Source: Bacteroidales bacterium | GTDB lineage: Bacteria > Bacteroidota > Bacteroidia > Bacteroidales > Paludibacteraceae | Length of the DNA stretch: 64,000 bases | Assembly (NCBI GenBank): GCA_022783865.1 | Contig: JALFYY010000005.1 | Location: 16,284 to 80,283 of the forward strand | Reading direction: 5' to 3' | Shown here: piece by piece, positions 16,724 to 27,302 of the stretch | Position numbering within the stretch: the stretch's first letter is position 1 | Layout of the letters: every line of letters starts with the position of its first letter | Notes under the pieces: model-generated | What the model saw: only the letters and a program-made list of their open reading frames with translations | Databases searched by the model: none | Told to the model about the DNA's origin: nothing | Translations under genes and position numbers: made by a program

Positions 16724-18130
16724 ATGAAAAAGTCATTCTTTATTATCTTCTTTGCGCTGGCTTTTGGTGTCGTTGGTATGGCGCAACAAGCCAAGTATAT
16801 CTTCTATTTTATCGGTGACGGTATGGGCCCCAACGAGGTCCTTTTGGCAGAAATGTACCTTGCCGAACTTGATGGCAGAATCGGACGCAAGCGGCTCTGT
16901 ATGACGCAGTTCCCCTATTCCGGACAAGCGGCTACTTTCTCTGCTTCCAATAGTATTACCGATTCATCGGCTGCCGGCACTTGTCTTGCTTCCGGCAAGA
17001 AAACCAACAACGGCACACTCGGTCTGACGCCCGACGGAAAGCCCGTCAGCACTGTCGCAGAACAACTCAAAGCCGATGGTTGGGGCATTGGCATCACCAC
17101 TTCGGTCAGTATCGACCATGCCACACCGGGTGCTTTCTATGCCCATGTGCTTTCACGTGGCGACTACTATACTATCGGTACGCAACTTGTTGACAGTGAT
17201 TTCGATTTCTTTGCAGGTGCCACTTTCTATAAGCCTTTGGATCCGAACAATCCCGATGCGCCTTCGCTCTATAAGCAGGCCGCTGACAAAGGATATACTT
17301 GGGCGCACGGCTATACGGACTATCAGAATCTCAAAGCCGATGCACAGAAGATGATTCTCATTCAGACGCACGAAGGGTTGACCGATGATTATGCCGGACA
17401 AGGTATGATTCCGTATGCTATCGACAAAAAGTCTGACGATCTCACCTTGCCGCAAATCACCGAGGCGGCTATTGAGTTCCTTTCGCGCAACGACCGCTTC
17501 TTCCTAATGGTGGAAGGTGGCGCTATTGATTGGGCTTGCCATGGCAACGATGCCGCTACTGTCATTGGTGAAGTCGTGGAGTTCGACCAAGCCGTTCATA
17601 CTGCTTTTGAGTTCTATTTGCAACATCCCGACGAGACGCTTATCGTTGTTTCGGCTGATCACGAAACCGGCGGTTTGGCACTTGGTAATGACCACTATAC
17701 GCTTGATTTGCAACTTCTTCAGAACCAGAAATTGTCAGTGGGTGTACTCTCCGACCAACTCAAAGCACTCCACCGGCAATATGGCAAAAAGCTCTGTTGG
17801 ACACAAGTAAAAGCCCTTTTGCAGGACCGACTCGGTTTCTATACGAAGGTGGAAATCACTGCTGAAGAGGATGCCATGTTGCAGCAACAGTTCAAACATT
17901 CGATGAGCGGGAAAGCCAAGGATGTAAAGACTTTGTATAAGGAACTTTCAGGACTTTCCGATGTTGCTGTACGTTTATTGAACAAGAAAGCCAAACTCGG
18001 TTGGACCACTGGTTCGCACTCCGCTGCAGCAGTTCCTGTGTTTGCTGTAGGAGTTGGGGCTGAGCATTTCTCGGGGTGGCACGACAACTCCGAATTGGCT
18101 CCGATGATTCTTCGTATAGCAGGCAAATAA
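16724..18130 (+). CDS. Alkaline phosphatase
   Basis: 468 residues from the ATG at 16724. The longer ORF start at 16628 lies upstream of the promoter (TACCTTTG 16675-16682). A signal peptide (MKKSFFIIFFALAFGVVGMA) directs it to the periplasm. PhoA-superfamily motifs are all there: FIGDGMGPNE, the nucleophile region SITDSSAAGTCLASG, SIDHATPGAFYAHV, MVEGGAIDWACHGND, SADHETGG and TTGSHSAAAVPVFAVG. The three-metal site therefore looks complete. The enzyme releases phosphate from organic monoesters; together with the Na/Pi transporter at 27670 it would serve phosphate scavenging. Confidence 0.93.
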   Translation: MKKSFFIIFFALAFGVVGMAQQAKYIFYFIGDGMGPNEVLLAEMYLAELDGRIGRKRLCMTQFPYSGQAATFSASNSITDSSAAGTCLASGKKTNNGTLGLTPDGKPVSTVAEQLKADGWGIGITTSVSIDHATPGAFYAHVLSRGDYYTIGTQLVDSDFDFFAGATFYKPLDPNNPDAPSLYKQAADKGYTWAHGYTDYQNLKADAQKMILIQTHEGLTDDYAGQGMIPYAIDKKSDDLTLPQITEAAIEFLSRNDRFFLMVEGGAIDWACHGNDAATVIGEVVEFDQAVHTAFEFYLQHPDETLIVVSADHETGGLALGNDHYTLDLQLLQNQKLSVGVLSDQLKALHRQYGKKLCWTQVKALLQDRLGFYTKVEITAEEDAMLQQQFKHSMSGKAKDVKTLYKELSGLSDVAVRLLNKKAKLGWTTGSHSAAAVPVFAVGVGAEHFSGWHDNSELAPMILRIAGK

Positions 18131-18135
18131 TCCGT

Positions 18136-18612
18136 TTAGCAAAGATTCGTTTTGCGCAGAGCAGCTTCAATTTCCGGGTATTCGAATCCTCGTGAATAGG
18201 CAAAGCGCAATAGTTTCTGTCGCAACGTATCGCCCGTTTCCTTTTTCAGGGAGCGGGCTTTCTTCTGCAGAATATCAGTCAGCACACTGCTATATACCTC
18301 CTCTTCTATATCTTCTAAGGCAATAGCAATCTGCTCGCCGGGTAATCCCTTTTGACGGAGCATCTGGCGCATTTTCTGTCGTCCCCAACCTTGATACAGC
18401 AGTTTGTCGTGTACGAATGCCTTGCAATACCGCTCTGCTGACAGGTATTCGTTCTGGGTCAGGTACTCCACAAGGGCATCTTGGCAATCGGTTTCCGTCA
18501 TACCCCAAGCAGTGATTTTGTCTCTTACATCCTGCTCGCAATGTTCTGCTACGGAGCAGTACGCCGCCGCTTTTTGCAGTATTTCACTCTCTGTATATTC
18601 TTTTGCTCTCAT
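18136..18612 (-). CDS. recX: Regulatory protein RecX
   Basis: 158 residues, the typical length. Three-helix repeats are visible (ILQKAAAYCSVAEHCEQDV, LVEYLTQNEYLSAERYCKAF, and WGRQKMRQMLRQKGL). RecX binds RecA filaments and limits their activity. Here it is not next to recA but lies downstream of prmC on the same strand and converges with the phosphatase gene, 5 bp apart. Confidence 0.9.
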   Translation of the reverse strand: MRAKEYTESEILQKAAAYCSVAEHCEQDVRDKITAWGMTETDCQDALVEYLTQNEYLSAERYCKAFVHDKLLYQGWGRQKMRQMLRQKGLPGEQIAIALEDIEEEVYSSVLTDILQKKARSLKKETGDTLRQKLLRFAYSRGFEYPEIEAALRKTNLC

Positions 18613-18708
18613 TGCCTAAGCCTGAATAAAATTTGCTCGGTCAATCGTAATTCGTAAATATGGCTCCGCTCGGTGAATCGTCCAATTGTCAAATATAAAT
18701 GTCCTTCG

Positions 18709-19512
18709 TCATAAAATAGCTCTTACCATCCGTTCGTTACCCTCTGTGTCTTTCCTGAGTTCCACTGCAGTATATCCTTCTGCCTGTAGCATCTCTGTCA
18801 CTTCCTTGCCATACGCCTGATTGATTTCAAAGTACAACTTTTGTGCTCGCTTTTGCTTTGCCAAACCGCGATAGAAGCGTAGCACATCATCGTCCGGTAC
18901 AAATAGTGCCTCGGAAGGCTCATATTTGAGCACATTTTCTTCCATATCCATACGCTCCTTTTCGGCAATATATGGCGGATTGGAAACGATGATATCCACC
19001 TGTAAATTCTCAGGCAAAGTCAGCATGTTCCCTTGTAGCAACTGTATCTCCGTTTGCTGCCGGATGGCATTTTCTCTGGCAATAGCCAAAGCGTCAGTAG
19101 AGTAGTCCAATGCCGTAATATCCCAATTGGGTCGCTCCCGCTTGAGGGCAATGGCAATACAGCCGCTTCCTGTGCCGGCGTCTAATAGCGAAAGACTATG
19201 GCAGTCATTCTCCTCTAATATCCAATTTACCAATTCTGCCGTCTCAGGACGGGGAATTAGCACTCCCTTTTCCACTCTCAAGTCCATTCCTCGCCAAAGT
19301 GTATGGGAGAAGATATATTGCAGAGGTTCGTGTTGTTCGATTCGCTCCGCTACCATTTCCATATCTCGAAGATTTATCGTACCTTTGCCGCAGAGAATTT
19401 CCGTACGGCTCAGTCCTGTCAGTTCCTCGGCTATCCATTGGGCGGTAGCGCGTAGTTCGCTGTCGGGTACTACGTCCCGTAAACGGTTCTCTATGATAGT
19501 AAGGATATTCAT
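18709..19512 (-). CDS. prmC: Peptide chain release factor N5-glutamine methyltransferase
   Basis: 267 residues from the ATG at 19512; the ORF track start at 19743 lies inside ribD. The SAM-binding motif LLDAGTGSGCIAIAL and the catalytic NPPYI motif are present, and the N-terminal helical domain (RTEILCGKG, EPLQYIFSHTLWRG, VLIPRPETAELV) is standard. It methylates the GGQ glutamine of RF1/RF2. A TATCTTTG box at 19528-19521 on minus ends only 8 bp before the start codon, so the message may be nearly leaderless. It is divergent to ribD. Confidence 0.94.
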   Translation of the reverse strand: MNILTIIENRLRDVVPDSELRATAQWIAEELTGLSRTEILCGKGTINLRDMEMVAERIEQHEPLQYIFSHTLWRGMDLRVEKGVLIPRPETAELVNWILEENDCHSLSLLDAGTGSGCIAIALKRERPNWDITALDYSTDALAIARENAIRQQTEIQLLQGNMLTLPENLQVDIIVSNPPYIAEKERMDMEENVLKYEPSEALFVPDDDVLRFYRGLAKQKRAQKLYFEINQAYGKEVTEMLQAEGYTAVELRKDTEGNERMVRAIL

Positions 19513-19536
19513 ACCGTTTGCAAAGATACGTAAATT

Positions 19537-20538
19537 ATGCCGAATCAGGAAATCCAATATATGCGTCGGTGCCTTCAGTTGGCGAAGAATGGCGAATACT
19601 ATGTAGCTCCCAACCCGATGGTGGGAGCTGTTATCGTTCTGAATGATAACATTATAGCTGAAGGTTGGCATCAGCGTTTCGGCGGTCCGCATGCCGAAGT
19701 GAATGCGTTCAGTCAGGTGCCTGAGACTACCGATTTGTCTCAAGCCACACTCTATGTCTCACTGGAACCATGCAGTCACTATGGCAAAACACCTCCTTGT
19801 GTCGAATTGATACTCCGTCGTGGTGTAAAGCATGTGGTGGTAGGTTGTCTCGATCCCAATCCGCAAGTGGCTGGCAAAGGGGTGCGTATGCTCCGCGAGG
19901 CGGGTGTGGAAGTGGAAACAGGTGTGTTGGAAGCCGAGTGCAGGACACTCAATAAACGCTTTCTCTGTCTGCATGAACAGCACCGTCCTTATGTCATTCT
20001 CAAATGGGCGCAGACGGCAGACGGTTATATAGGTTTCTCTCCCGAAAAAATCAATGGCAGAGGTGACCGTTTGCGCATTTCCAATGCTGTCAGCAAACAG
20101 ATAGTACATAAGATGCGGGCGGAAAACATGGCAATCATGGTGGGTACCAATACGGCAGTACAGGACAACCCCAAACTGCTTACCACCCATTGGTCGGGGC
20201 GTAACCCCATACGCATTACACTCGACCGGCACAACCGCATTCCCTCCGATTCTGCTATCTTCTCTACGGATGCGGAAACCATTGTCTATCGTGACCATAC
20301 CGAATGGACTTATATTTTGTCCGATTTGGCAAAACGCAACATCCACTCTCTGTTAGTGGAAGGCGGTGCCACATTGCTCAATACTATTCTCCAAACGGGC
20401 GTTTACGACGAGATACACGTGGAAGTAGCACCCGTTTATGCCGGCGAAGGCGTCAGAGCACCGCAGGTTCAGCTCCCTGCCGTTCCCGCTATGGAAATAG
20501 ACGGCAATCTGCTTTATACTATATACCGCTATGACTAA
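19537..20538 (+). CDS. ribD: Bifunctional riboflavin biosynthesis deaminase/reductase RibD
   Basis: 333 residues, slightly short of the usual 350-370. The deaminase domain has GGPHAEVNAF and LEPCSHYGKTPPC zinc motifs; the reductase domain has PYVILKWAQTADGYIG, MVGTNTAVQDNP and LLVEGGATLLN. It catalyses the second and third steps of riboflavin synthesis. The start at 19537 is only 25 bp from the prmC start. Its last 8 bp overlap the next Nudix gene. Confidence 0.94.
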   Translation: MPNQEIQYMRRCLQLAKNGEYYVAPNPMVGAVIVLNDNIIAEGWHQRFGGPHAEVNAFSQVPETTDLSQATLYVSLEPCSHYGKTPPCVELILRRGVKHVVVGCLDPNPQVAGKGVRMLREAGVEVETGVLEAECRTLNKRFLCLHEQHRPYVILKWAQTADGYIGFSPEKINGRGDRLRISNAVSKQIVHKMRAENMAIMVGTNTAVQDNPKLLTTHWSGRNPIRITLDRHNRIPSDSAIFSTDAETIVYRDHTEWTYILSDLAKRNIHSLLVEGGATLLNTILQTGVYDEIHVEVAPVYAGEGVRAPQVQLPAVPAMEIDGNLLYTIYRYD

Positions 20539-20896
20539 AGTCGGTTTCCTTTCTCCCGAAGAAGTGAGCGATGCAGTTCTCCGTTATGTTGTCATCGTTG
20601 CATACCATGGTGGCAAGTATGTATTCTGCCGGCACAGAGCGCGCAGTACGTGGGAGATTCCGGGCGGCAAACGGGAAAAAGGTGAAACGCCGGAGACGGC
20701 AGCCCGACGCGAATTGCACGAAGAGACGGGAGCTCTGCGGTTCACGCTTTTGCCTGTCTGTGTATATGCCGTATATACCGACAATCTTCCGCCCTCCTAT
20801 GGCATGCTCTATACGGCAACACTCTTCGATATGGAAAACTCACTCCGCGCGTACCAAACGACTGCTCCACCTTGTCAGGAACGGCATCGGTATTGA
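20531..20896 (+). pseudogene. Truncated Nudix hydrolase
   Basis: The first 100 residues are normal: the Nudix box reads GGKREKGETPETAARRELHEETG. After TATLFDMENSL (about 20845) the sequence turns into an unrelated tail rich in Thr, Pro and Arg and stops at 121 residues, whereas such proteins are usually 150-170. The last strand and helix are missing, so activity is doubtful although all metal-binding glutamates remain. It overlaps ribD by 8 bp and is probably co-transcribed with it. Confidence 0.6.
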
Positions 20897-20961
20897 AATA
20901 GCAGTTGACGGTTTTGCTGCAATAGAACGAATCGGCTTCTACATACGCAACACGCGTCGCC

Positions 20962-21228
20962 ATGGCAGCAAAGCCCGCATTGGTCATGGTGCTTTCCGTA
21001 TCGCTTTGCCCGAGGGGCAATTACGACATGACTTCACGTGGCGTTCGCACAGAGGGCGATTGCGAGTTCTGTTTTGCTTGTATTCAGAACTGTCCGCAGA
21101 AAGCTATTAGGTTCAATCCTGCATCCGGTCAGCCTTTCCTGGCTAATGGAGAGAAGAATCCCAACGCCCGTTTCCGCAACGAGCATATCTCCTTGATGGA
21201 TATCAAGCGCGCCAACAATCAAAAGTAA
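20962..21228 (+). pseudogene. C-terminal ferredoxin-domain remnant (EFR1-like)
   Basis: The frame contains a 4Fe-4S cluster motif (CEFCFACIQNCPQKAI) and ends ARFRNEHISLMDIKRANNQ, typical of the end of flavodoxin-plus-ferredoxin proteins of the EFR1 type. Residues before NYDMTSRGVRTEGDC do not look like the expected flavodoxin domain, and the partner Cys motif seen in full-length relatives is missing. It is therefore the 3' part of a broken gene, placed immediately after the broken Nudix gene. Confidence 0.55.
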
Positions 21229-21315
21229 TATTCTCACAAAACCTGATAATACCTTGTAGAGACGGTATATTACTTTTGTCGCTGGTAGTTATTGTTCCCT
21301 TTGCTTTGGGTGCTG

Positions 21316-22788
21316 TTATAGCGACCACTCAAAGCCGTCTTTCGTATCTTTGATAGTGAACCCTAACGCGGTAAGTTCGTTGCGGATACGGTCAGAGGTT
21401 GCCCAATCTTTGTTCCGTTTGGCGTCAAGCCGCATATTGAGGAGCAAATCTACAGCGCCTTTGTACGCCTCACTCGATTGCTGCTCTTCGCCCATACGCA
21501 AACCCAACAAGTCGATAACAAAGAGTTGCCATACCGACTGTAACTCCTTCAAATCTTCTTCACATATACTTGCCTTGCCGTCGAAAACGCTATTGATAGC
21601 CTTGGCGGAATCGAACAGGTGGGAGATAACGATAGGTGTGTTCAAATCGTCGGACATGGCTTCTTCGCAACGCTCGCGCAAGCCTTGTACATCTACTGTA
21701 GAGGTGGCTGCGGGTTGGAGTTTTTGTAATCGTTCGTATGCTTCGGTAAGTCGTGCCAATCCCTTTTCTGCTGCCTGCAATGCCTCGTTGGAGAAATCCA
21801 CGGTGGAGCGATAGTGTGCCATGAGGATAAAGAAGCGGATGGTCATGGGTGAGAACGGTTGCGAGAGCAAGGGATGTTTGCCCTCAAAGAATTGCTCTAA
21901 TGTAATGAAATTGCCGTATGATTTACCCATTTTCTTGCCGGCTATGGTTATCATGTTGTTGTGCATCCAATAGTGTACACTTTCGTGTCCTAAAGCAGCG
22001 CACGACTGTGCTATCTCGCATTCGTGGTGCGGGAACATCAGGTCCATTCCTCCGCCATGGATATCGAAGGTCTCGCCCAGATACTTCGTGCCCATAGTAG
22101 AGCATTCAAGATGCCAGCCAGGGAAACCTTCCGACCAGGGAGAGGGCCAATGCATAATATGTTCAGGTGATGCTTTCTTCCATAAGGCAAAGTCCAACGA
22201 ACGGCGTTTTTCCGACTGCCCGTCAAGTTCGCGTGTGGTTTCGTACAAGTCTTCGATATTCCTTCCTGAGAGTTTGCCGTAGTGGAAATCCTTGTTGTAT
22301 TTCTCCACATCGAAATAGACGCTTCCGTTCGATATGTAGGCGTAGCCGGCATCGAGTATCTTCTGCACAAATGCGATTTGTTCGATGATATGCCCCGAAG
22401 CATGCGGCTCAATAGAAGGCGGTAATACATTGAGGGCTTCCATATCGTGGTGATAGCGGTTCAGATAGTATTGCACCACCTCCATGGGCTCCAACTGCTC
22501 CAAGCGGGCTTTCTTTGCTATCTTGTCTTCTCCTTCGTCGGCATCGTGCTCCAAGTGACCCACATCAGTGATATTGCGTACATAACGTACCTTGTAACCC
22601 AGGTGCTGCAAATAGCGGTAGAGCAAATCGAAAGTGATGGCGGGGCGTGCGTGTCCCAAGTGGGCATCGCCGTAAACGGTAGGTCCGCATACATACATGC
22701 CGACATGAGGAGCGTTCAACGGACGGAACTCCTCTTTTTGCCGTGTAAGGGTATTGTAAATTAGCATAGTCTTAATGTTGTCTGTCAA
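21316..22788 (-). CDS. cysS: Cysteinyl-tRNA synthetase
   Basis: 490 residues. The class I signature HIGH appears as DAHLGHARP, the KMSKS loop as KKMGKSYGN, and zinc ligands are in the expected spacing ([28 protein letters not shown]). It charges tRNA-Cys. It is the last gene of a tight minus-strand unit, 13 bp after the TerB/DnaJ gene. Confidence 0.97.
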   Translation of the reverse strand: MTDNIKTMLIYNTLTRQKEEFRPLNAPHVGMYVCGPTVYGDAHLGHARPAITFDLLYRYLQHLGYKVRYVRNITDVGHLEHDADEGEDKIAKKARLEQLEPMEVVQYYLNRYHHDMEALNVLPPSIEPHASGHIIEQIAFVQKILDAGYAYISNGSVYFDVEKYNKDFHYGKLSGRNIEDLYETTRELDGQSEKRRSLDFALWKKASPEHIMHWPSPWSEGFPGWHLECSTMGTKYLGETFDIHGGGMDLMFPHHECEIAQSCAALGHESVHYWMHNNMITIAGKKMGKSYGNFITLEQFFEGKHPLLSQPFSPMTIRFFILMAHYRSTVDFSNEALQAAEKGLARLTEAYERLQKLQPAATSTVDVQGLRERCEEAMSDDLNTPIVISHLFDSAKAINSVFDGKASICEEDLKELQSVWQLFVIDLLGLRMGEEQQSSEAYKGAVDLLLNMRLDAKRNKDWATSDRIRNELTALGFTIKDTKDGFEWSL

Positions 22789-22801
22789 ATATAATGTATC
22801 T

Positions 22802-23566
22802 TTATTTCAAATTACGTTGCTTCTTGATGGTTTCATATGCTTCGTTGATGGCACGGAACTTCTCGGTGGCTTTCTGTCGGATATCCTCACCGGCGGAAGC
22901 AACCTTGTCAGGATGGTACTTCATTGCCATACGGCGATAGGCTTTTTTCAGTTCCTCATCGGTGGCTGTGGGGGCTATTTCCAATGCCTTGTATGCCCAA
23001 TCGGGGTCTTGCTGCTTTCCGTAGAGCGACAATATAGAGCGGTAGTCGGTATCTGCAATGCCCATATTCGCTGCAATCTGCTCAATCACCCGACGCTCCT
23101 GATCTGCATATTCGCCATCGGTATGCGACAAGTCCAAAAGGAAATGCAGAATGGTGAGGCGCACCGAATAGTTGACATACACCTTGATTTGTTGTGCCAC
23201 AGCCCGATAGTCGATGTCCTGTTGCAGTATCTCTTTCAGGAATTGTAGGGCGCGCTTGCCTTCTGCTTCTCCGTAGTTTTTCAGTAGAAACTGCTTCACC
23301 AATTCGAGTTCCGTTTTTCGTACATGCCCGTCTGCCTTCATCACAGCGGCGATAAGTACGAGAATACTGACTTTGATATCGCCTTCCGAAGGACGGCGAT
23401 AAGAATAGGAGCGCCCTGATTGTGGGGCAGTCGGTTCTTCGTCGGAGGGCAATGCCAATTTGCTGTTGCCTGACAGCAAACCTATCGCTGCTCCGATGAT
23501 TGCACCGATAGGTCCTGCCAATACGAAGCCTAATCCGCCATATAAGATGCCCTTGCCTATTCCCAT
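22802..23566 (-). CDS. TerB-DnaJ domain protein (DjlA-like)
   Basis: 254 residues. A short glycine-rich hydrophobic N-terminus ([22 protein letters not shown]) could anchor or associate with the membrane. Residues 65-175 are a TerB-like helical domain ([42 protein letters not shown]) and the C-terminus is a J domain with the HPD tripeptide (YHPDKVA). The layout matches DjlA-type co-chaperones that stimulate DnaK. It starts 3 bp after the nagB stop. Confidence 0.88.
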   Translation of the reverse strand: MGIGKGILYGGLGFVLAGPIGAIIGAAIGLLSGNSKLALPSDEEPTAPQSGRSYSYRRPSEGDIKVSILVLIAAVMKADGHVRKTELELVKQFLLKNYGEAEGKRALQFLKEILQQDIDYRAVAQQIKVYVNYSVRLTILHFLLDLSHTDGEYADQERRVIEQIAANMGIADTDYRSILSLYGKQQDPDWAYKALEIAPTATDEELKKAYRRMAMKYHPDKVASAGEDIRQKATEKFRAINEAYETIKKQRNLK

Positions 23567-23569
23567 TGA

Positions 23570-24379
23570 TTATAACAAAGTATCCGGATTGAGGTTGTTC
23601 TTCTCGATGTCCAAGAAGTATTTGTATGTACCAACGGTCAGTTCTGCACAAGCCGATTCATCGCATACGATGATGCCGTGTTGGTGCATTTGCAAAGCGG
23701 AGATGGTCCACATGTGGTTAATAGGTTCTTCTACCGCATGTTTTAATGCACGTGCTTTGTTGTGCCCGTTCACCATGATAAGTACCTCTTTGGCAGCCAA
23801 TACGGTACCTACACCAACCGTCAATGCCGTCTTGGGCACTTTGTTGATATCGTTGTCGAAGAAGCGTGAATTGGCAATGATAGTGTCGGTGGTCAAAGTC
23901 TTTTGTCGTGTGCGGGACGACAACGACGAAGCCGGTTCATTGAAAGCAATATGGCCGTCAGGACCAATGCCGCCCAAGAACAAATCTATACCGCCGCAAG
24001 CGGCAATACGTGCTTCGTAAGCGGCACATTCGGCGTCCAAATCAACCGCATTGCCATTGAGGATATTCACGTTCTCTTTCTTGATATTGATATGCGAGAA
24101 GAAGTTGTTCCACATGAACGAGTGATAACTCTCGGGGTGCTCTTCGGGCAAGCCCACATATTCGTCCATATTGAAAGTGATAACGTTTTCAAACGACACT
24201 TTGCCTGCTTTGTAGAGTTCTATCAAGTGGCGGTACATGCCGAGTGGCGATGAGCCGGTGGGCAAGCCCAATTTGAAAGGTTTCTGAGCCGTAGGCTGTG
24301 CCTCGTTGATACGTTTGGCTACATAGTTGGCAGCCCACTCGGAGAGGGCTTGATAAGTTGGTTCAATGATTAGTCTCAT
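23570..24379 (-). CDS. nagB: Glucosamine-6-phosphate deaminase
   Basis: 269 residues. The motifs [34 protein letters not shown] and [18 protein letters not shown], plus the catalytic region, are as in hexameric NagB. It converts glucosamine-6-phosphate to fructose-6-phosphate and ammonium in amino-sugar breakdown. It sits between glgB (19 bp) and the TerB/DnaJ gene (3 bp), a curious carbohydrate/chaperone mix in one unit. Confidence 0.95.
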   Translation of the reverse strand: MRLIIEPTYQALSEWAANYVAKRINEAQPTAQKPFKLGLPTGSSPLGMYRHLIELYKAGKVSFENVITFNMDEYVGLPEEHPESYHSFMWNNFFSHINIKKENVNILNGNAVDLDAECAAYEARIAACGGIDLFLGGIGPDGHIAFNEPASSLSSRTRQKTLTTDTIIANSRFFDNDINKVPKTALTVGVGTVLAAKEVLIMVNGHNKARALKHAVEEPINHMWTISALQMHQHGIIVCDESACAELTVGTYKYFLDIEKNNLNPDTLL

Positions 24380-24398
24380 AATATTATATTTAATAGGT

Positions 24399-26402
24399 TT
24401 AATCTTCTTTTTCCAATACCACGGCTGAACGGGCAGGCAGGTAGAGTTTCAGCCATCCTTTGCCGTCTTTCTCGTAGAGCGGGTCTGCTTGGGTGAAATG
24501 CCGTACATTGTCATCGGCAATGCCGAATCCTGCAAACTCTGTGGCATCGGTATTGAGCACTACACGATAACTTCCGGCTGGTGCCAAGAAACCGTAATCG
24601 GCAAATGAGCGCTGTCCGTTCCAGTTGAAGGCAAATACGTATTTGCCACGGCTGAAAGCCACCACTTGGTCGCCCTCTTTGTCCCATAGGTTCACAACGG
24701 GCAAGTTGTTGAAGCCCTCTATACTGCGCAAAAGGTGCACCATGGCTTCATCGAAAAGGTTCAGTTCGTGATAGTAGAAATCCGTGTTGTCCACCAAACT
24801 CCATTGGCGACGGGCATATTTGTAACTCCATCCGTTGCCCTCGCGTGGGAAATCAATCCATTCGGGGTGTCCGAACTCATTGCCCATGAAGTTCAGATAG
24901 CCCCCGTTCATGGTGGAAGCTACTATGAGGCGGATCATTTTGTGGAGTGCAATACCGCGGTCCACCATGTAGGTATTCGAGCCGTGTTGCATATGCCAAT
25001 ACATCTCGGCATCAATCAGGCGGAAGATGATGGTCTTGTCGCCCACCAATGCCTGGTCGTGACTCTCGGCGTAGGAAATGGTCTTTTCGTCGGCACGGCG
25101 GTTGGTCATCTCGTAAAGGATATGTCCGGCTTTCCAGTCTTCGTCTTTCACTTCTTTTATCATCTTGATCCAGAAATCCGGAATGCCCATGGCTAACCGA
25201 TAGTCGAAACCTATACCGCCGTCTTTCACGGGATAAGCCATACCCGGCATGCCCGACATCTCTTCGGCAATGGTGATAGCGTGCTTGTTCACTTCGTGAA
25301 TCAGTTTGTTCGCCAAAGTGAGATAGCAGATAGCGTCGCCGTCTTCGTTCAGATTGTAATAGTCGGCATACGACGAGAAACTTTCGCCCAAGCCGTGCGA
25401 ACGGTAAATCATGCTCGTTACACCGTCGAAGCGGAAACCGTCGAACTTATACTCTTCCAACCAGAACTTGCAGTTGCTTAGCAGAAAGTGTATTACTTCG
25501 GGTTTACCGTAGTTGAAGCAATAACTGTCCCATGCCGGATGCTCGCGACGGGCTCCGTCGTGGAAATACTGATAGGGTGTACCGTCGAAGTTGCCCAATC
25601 CTTCTTGCTCGTTCTTTACGGCATGCGAGTGTACCAGGTCCATGATGACGGCTATACCGCGTTGGTGGGCATCATCAATCAGATGTTTCAGTTCTTCGGG
25701 CGTTCCGAAACGCGACGAAGCAGCAAAGAAATTCGATACATGATAACCGAAAGAGCCATAGTAGGGATGCTCCTGAATAGCCATTATCTGAATGCAGTTG
25801 TAGCCTAATTTCTCTACACGGGGCAATACATGCTGCCGGAACTCCTCGTAACTCGATACTTTCTCTTCTTCTCCTGCCATACCGATATGACACTCATAAA
25901 TAAACAAAGGAGATGTAGTCGGTTTGAAGCGCTTTTTCTTGAATTGGTAAGGCTCTGCCGGATTCCATACCTGTGCCGAAAATATTTTGGTCTGTTCGTC
26001 TTGCACCACACGTGTCGCATACGAAGGGATACGTTCGCCCGACCCACCTTGCCATTCCACTAATAGTTTGTAGAGTTGTCCGTGGTGCAAAGCCTCGGAA
26101 GGCAGATAGCATTCGAAGTTGCCGTTGCCGATAGGCTGTACCCGATAGGCTTCCTGCTTTTGCCATCCGTTGAAATCACCGGTAAGATACATCGCTGTGG
26201 CATTGGGCGCCCATTCGCGGAATACCCAACCGTTGGTAGTACGGTGCAAACCGAAATACAGATAGCCCGTAGCGAAATCCGACAGCTTGCCGCCGGTGGT
26301 CAAGCGCTGCTCTGTATCTGCCGCATAGCGGTAACGTCCCTCGATAGCGTCCTTAAACGGCATCAGGTAAGGGTCAGACTGCAAAAGTTTTAGCTTTTTC
26401 AT
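24399..26402 (-). CDS. glgB: 1,4-alpha-glucan branching enzyme (eukaryote-like GH13_8 type)
   Basis: 667 residues. An N-terminal CBM48-like domain ([21 protein letters not shown]) precedes the GH13 barrel with the nucleophile in [17 protein letters not shown], the acid/base glutamate in [11 protein letters not shown] and the conserved [13 protein letters not shown]. The sequence resembles the branching enzymes of eukaryotes more than E. coli GlgB, as usual in Bacteroidetes. It makes the alpha-1,6 branches of glycogen. It is the first gene of the glgB-nagB-terB/dnaJ-cysS unit; the upstream 269-bp gap shows no clear -7 box. Confidence 0.95.
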   Translation of the reverse strand: MKKLKLLQSDPYLMPFKDAIEGRYRYAADTEQRLTTGGKLSDFATGYLYFGLHRTTNGWVFREWAPNATAMYLTGDFNGWQKQEAYRVQPIGNGNFECYLPSEALHHGQLYKLLVEWQGGSGERIPSYATRVVQDEQTKIFSAQVWNPAEPYQFKKKRFKPTTSPLFIYECHIGMAGEEEKVSSYEEFRQHVLPRVEKLGYNCIQIMAIQEHPYYGSFGYHVSNFFAASSRFGTPEELKHLIDDAHQRGIAVIMDLVHSHAVKNEQEGLGNFDGTPYQYFHDGARREHPAWDSYCFNYGKPEVIHFLLSNCKFWLEEYKFDGFRFDGVTSMIYRSHGLGESFSSYADYYNLNEDGDAICYLTLANKLIHEVNKHAITIAEEMSGMPGMAYPVKDGGIGFDYRLAMGIPDFWIKMIKEVKDEDWKAGHILYEMTNRRADEKTISYAESHDQALVGDKTIIFRLIDAEMYWHMQHGSNTYMVDRGIALHKMIRLIVASTMNGGYLNFMGNEFGHPEWIDFPREGNGWSYKYARRQWSLVDNTDFYYHELNLFDEAMVHLLRSIEGFNNLPVVNLWDKEGDQVVAFSRGKYVFAFNWNGQRSFADYGFLAPAGSYRVVLNTDATEFAGFGIADDNVRHFTQADPLYEKDGKGWLKLYLPARSAVVLEKED

Positions 26403-26630
26403 ACTAAATTGTTTTTCTGCTCCGTTAGTGGTGTTTTTATTTATTCTCTATTAATATCCATTAATTTGACCATAATCTGTCGTGGTGAACGGGGGCTACA
26501 TAGAACTCTGTTCGTATGGGATGTCAGTTGGGCGTCTCGCCCGCATACGCCAAAGGCGTACTTTTCTAAGATAATGCTATCCATTGCCCTTTCGCCCTAT
26601 AAATATTAACTATCATAATGAGCAGTGCGC

Positions 26631-26665
26631 AATAATGCAATATTAATTATTAACTATTAACTATC
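26631..26665. repeat. AT-rich dispersed repeat, copy 1 (minus orientation)
   Basis: AATAATGCAATATTAATTATTAACTATTAACTA is the reverse complement of the TTAATAGTTAATATTGCATTAT stretches at 39238-39265 and 47858-47888. Confidence 0.6.
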
Positions 26666-26671
26666 AAATAT

Positions 26672-27130
26672 TTAGTTCCTTGTGTCTTTTATCTTCACAA
26701 TGATTTTGCGGTACGATTTGCCTTCGGCTATTCCGGGTTGGTGTGCGTCTTCGGGGAAGAACACTGCGAACTGGCCTGCCTGCACATTGAGCATGGCTGT
26801 AGCTTTGTCGCCATAGAACTCCACGTCTTTCTGTTCGTTGTATTCCGTTGTCACTTCGCGGCAGTCGGCTGCCGATTTCCATCCCATTGTCTCGTCCGCA
26901 TTCATCGGAATCTGAATGTCAATATATTCTTTGTGGGCTTCCATACGGCAATTTTGTTCTGCTTTGCCTGCAAAATCCACAATGTTGACAATCAGTTCGT
27001 CGCCTGCCAGACGCAGTTTGCATGCCGGCATGTTCAGGAGATCGTTTTCGTTGAAGAACTTCATGAATTGTTCGAACTGGGGAACACATTCAAAGTACGC
27101 ACTGGCGTTTTCTAAATTGTCGAGTATCAT
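26672..27130 (-). CDS. YhcH/YjgK/YiaL family protein (cupin-like, EbgC/NanQ-type)
   Basis: 152 residues. The family pattern is clear: HKEYIDIQIPMNADETMGW, DVEFYGDKATAMLNVQAGQFAVFFPEDAHQPGI and a terminal KIIVKIK strand. Members are small beta-barrel metal-binding proteins tied to sialic acid, galactoside or other sugar metabolism; the exact substrate here is unknown. A TATCTTTG box on minus at 27162-27155 lies about 25 bp before the start. Further upstream is the third copy of the symmetric promoter module, whose leftward box also points at this gene. Confidence 0.88.
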   Translation of the reverse strand: MILDNLENASAYFECVPQFEQFMKFFNENDLLNMPACKLRLAGDELIVNIVDFAGKAEQNCRMEAHKEYIDIQIPMNADETMGWKSAADCREVTTEYNEQKDVEFYGDKATAMLNVQAGQFAVFFPEDAHQPGIAEGKSYRKIIVKIKDTRN

Positions 27131-27302
27131 AAGCGTATATTATATAAACGTCTGCAAAGATACGAAATAATTTGCATATCCGCTAATATCCGCGAAAAAA
27201 GAACTACTATGGCTCTTTTGTTGCTTTTTGCGAATACTTTCTTTAGGCAGGTATCCAATTGATGGAACCGGTCTTTATTATATAGTAATGCATTTCAGTC
27301 TG

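Noticed and set aside
20742-21020. 92-residue minus-strand ORF across the Nudix/ferredoxin junction
   Set aside because: Its middle part looks vaguely protein-like, but it extends into the antisense of the Nudix gene and matches no family I can name; kept only as a note in the junction finding.
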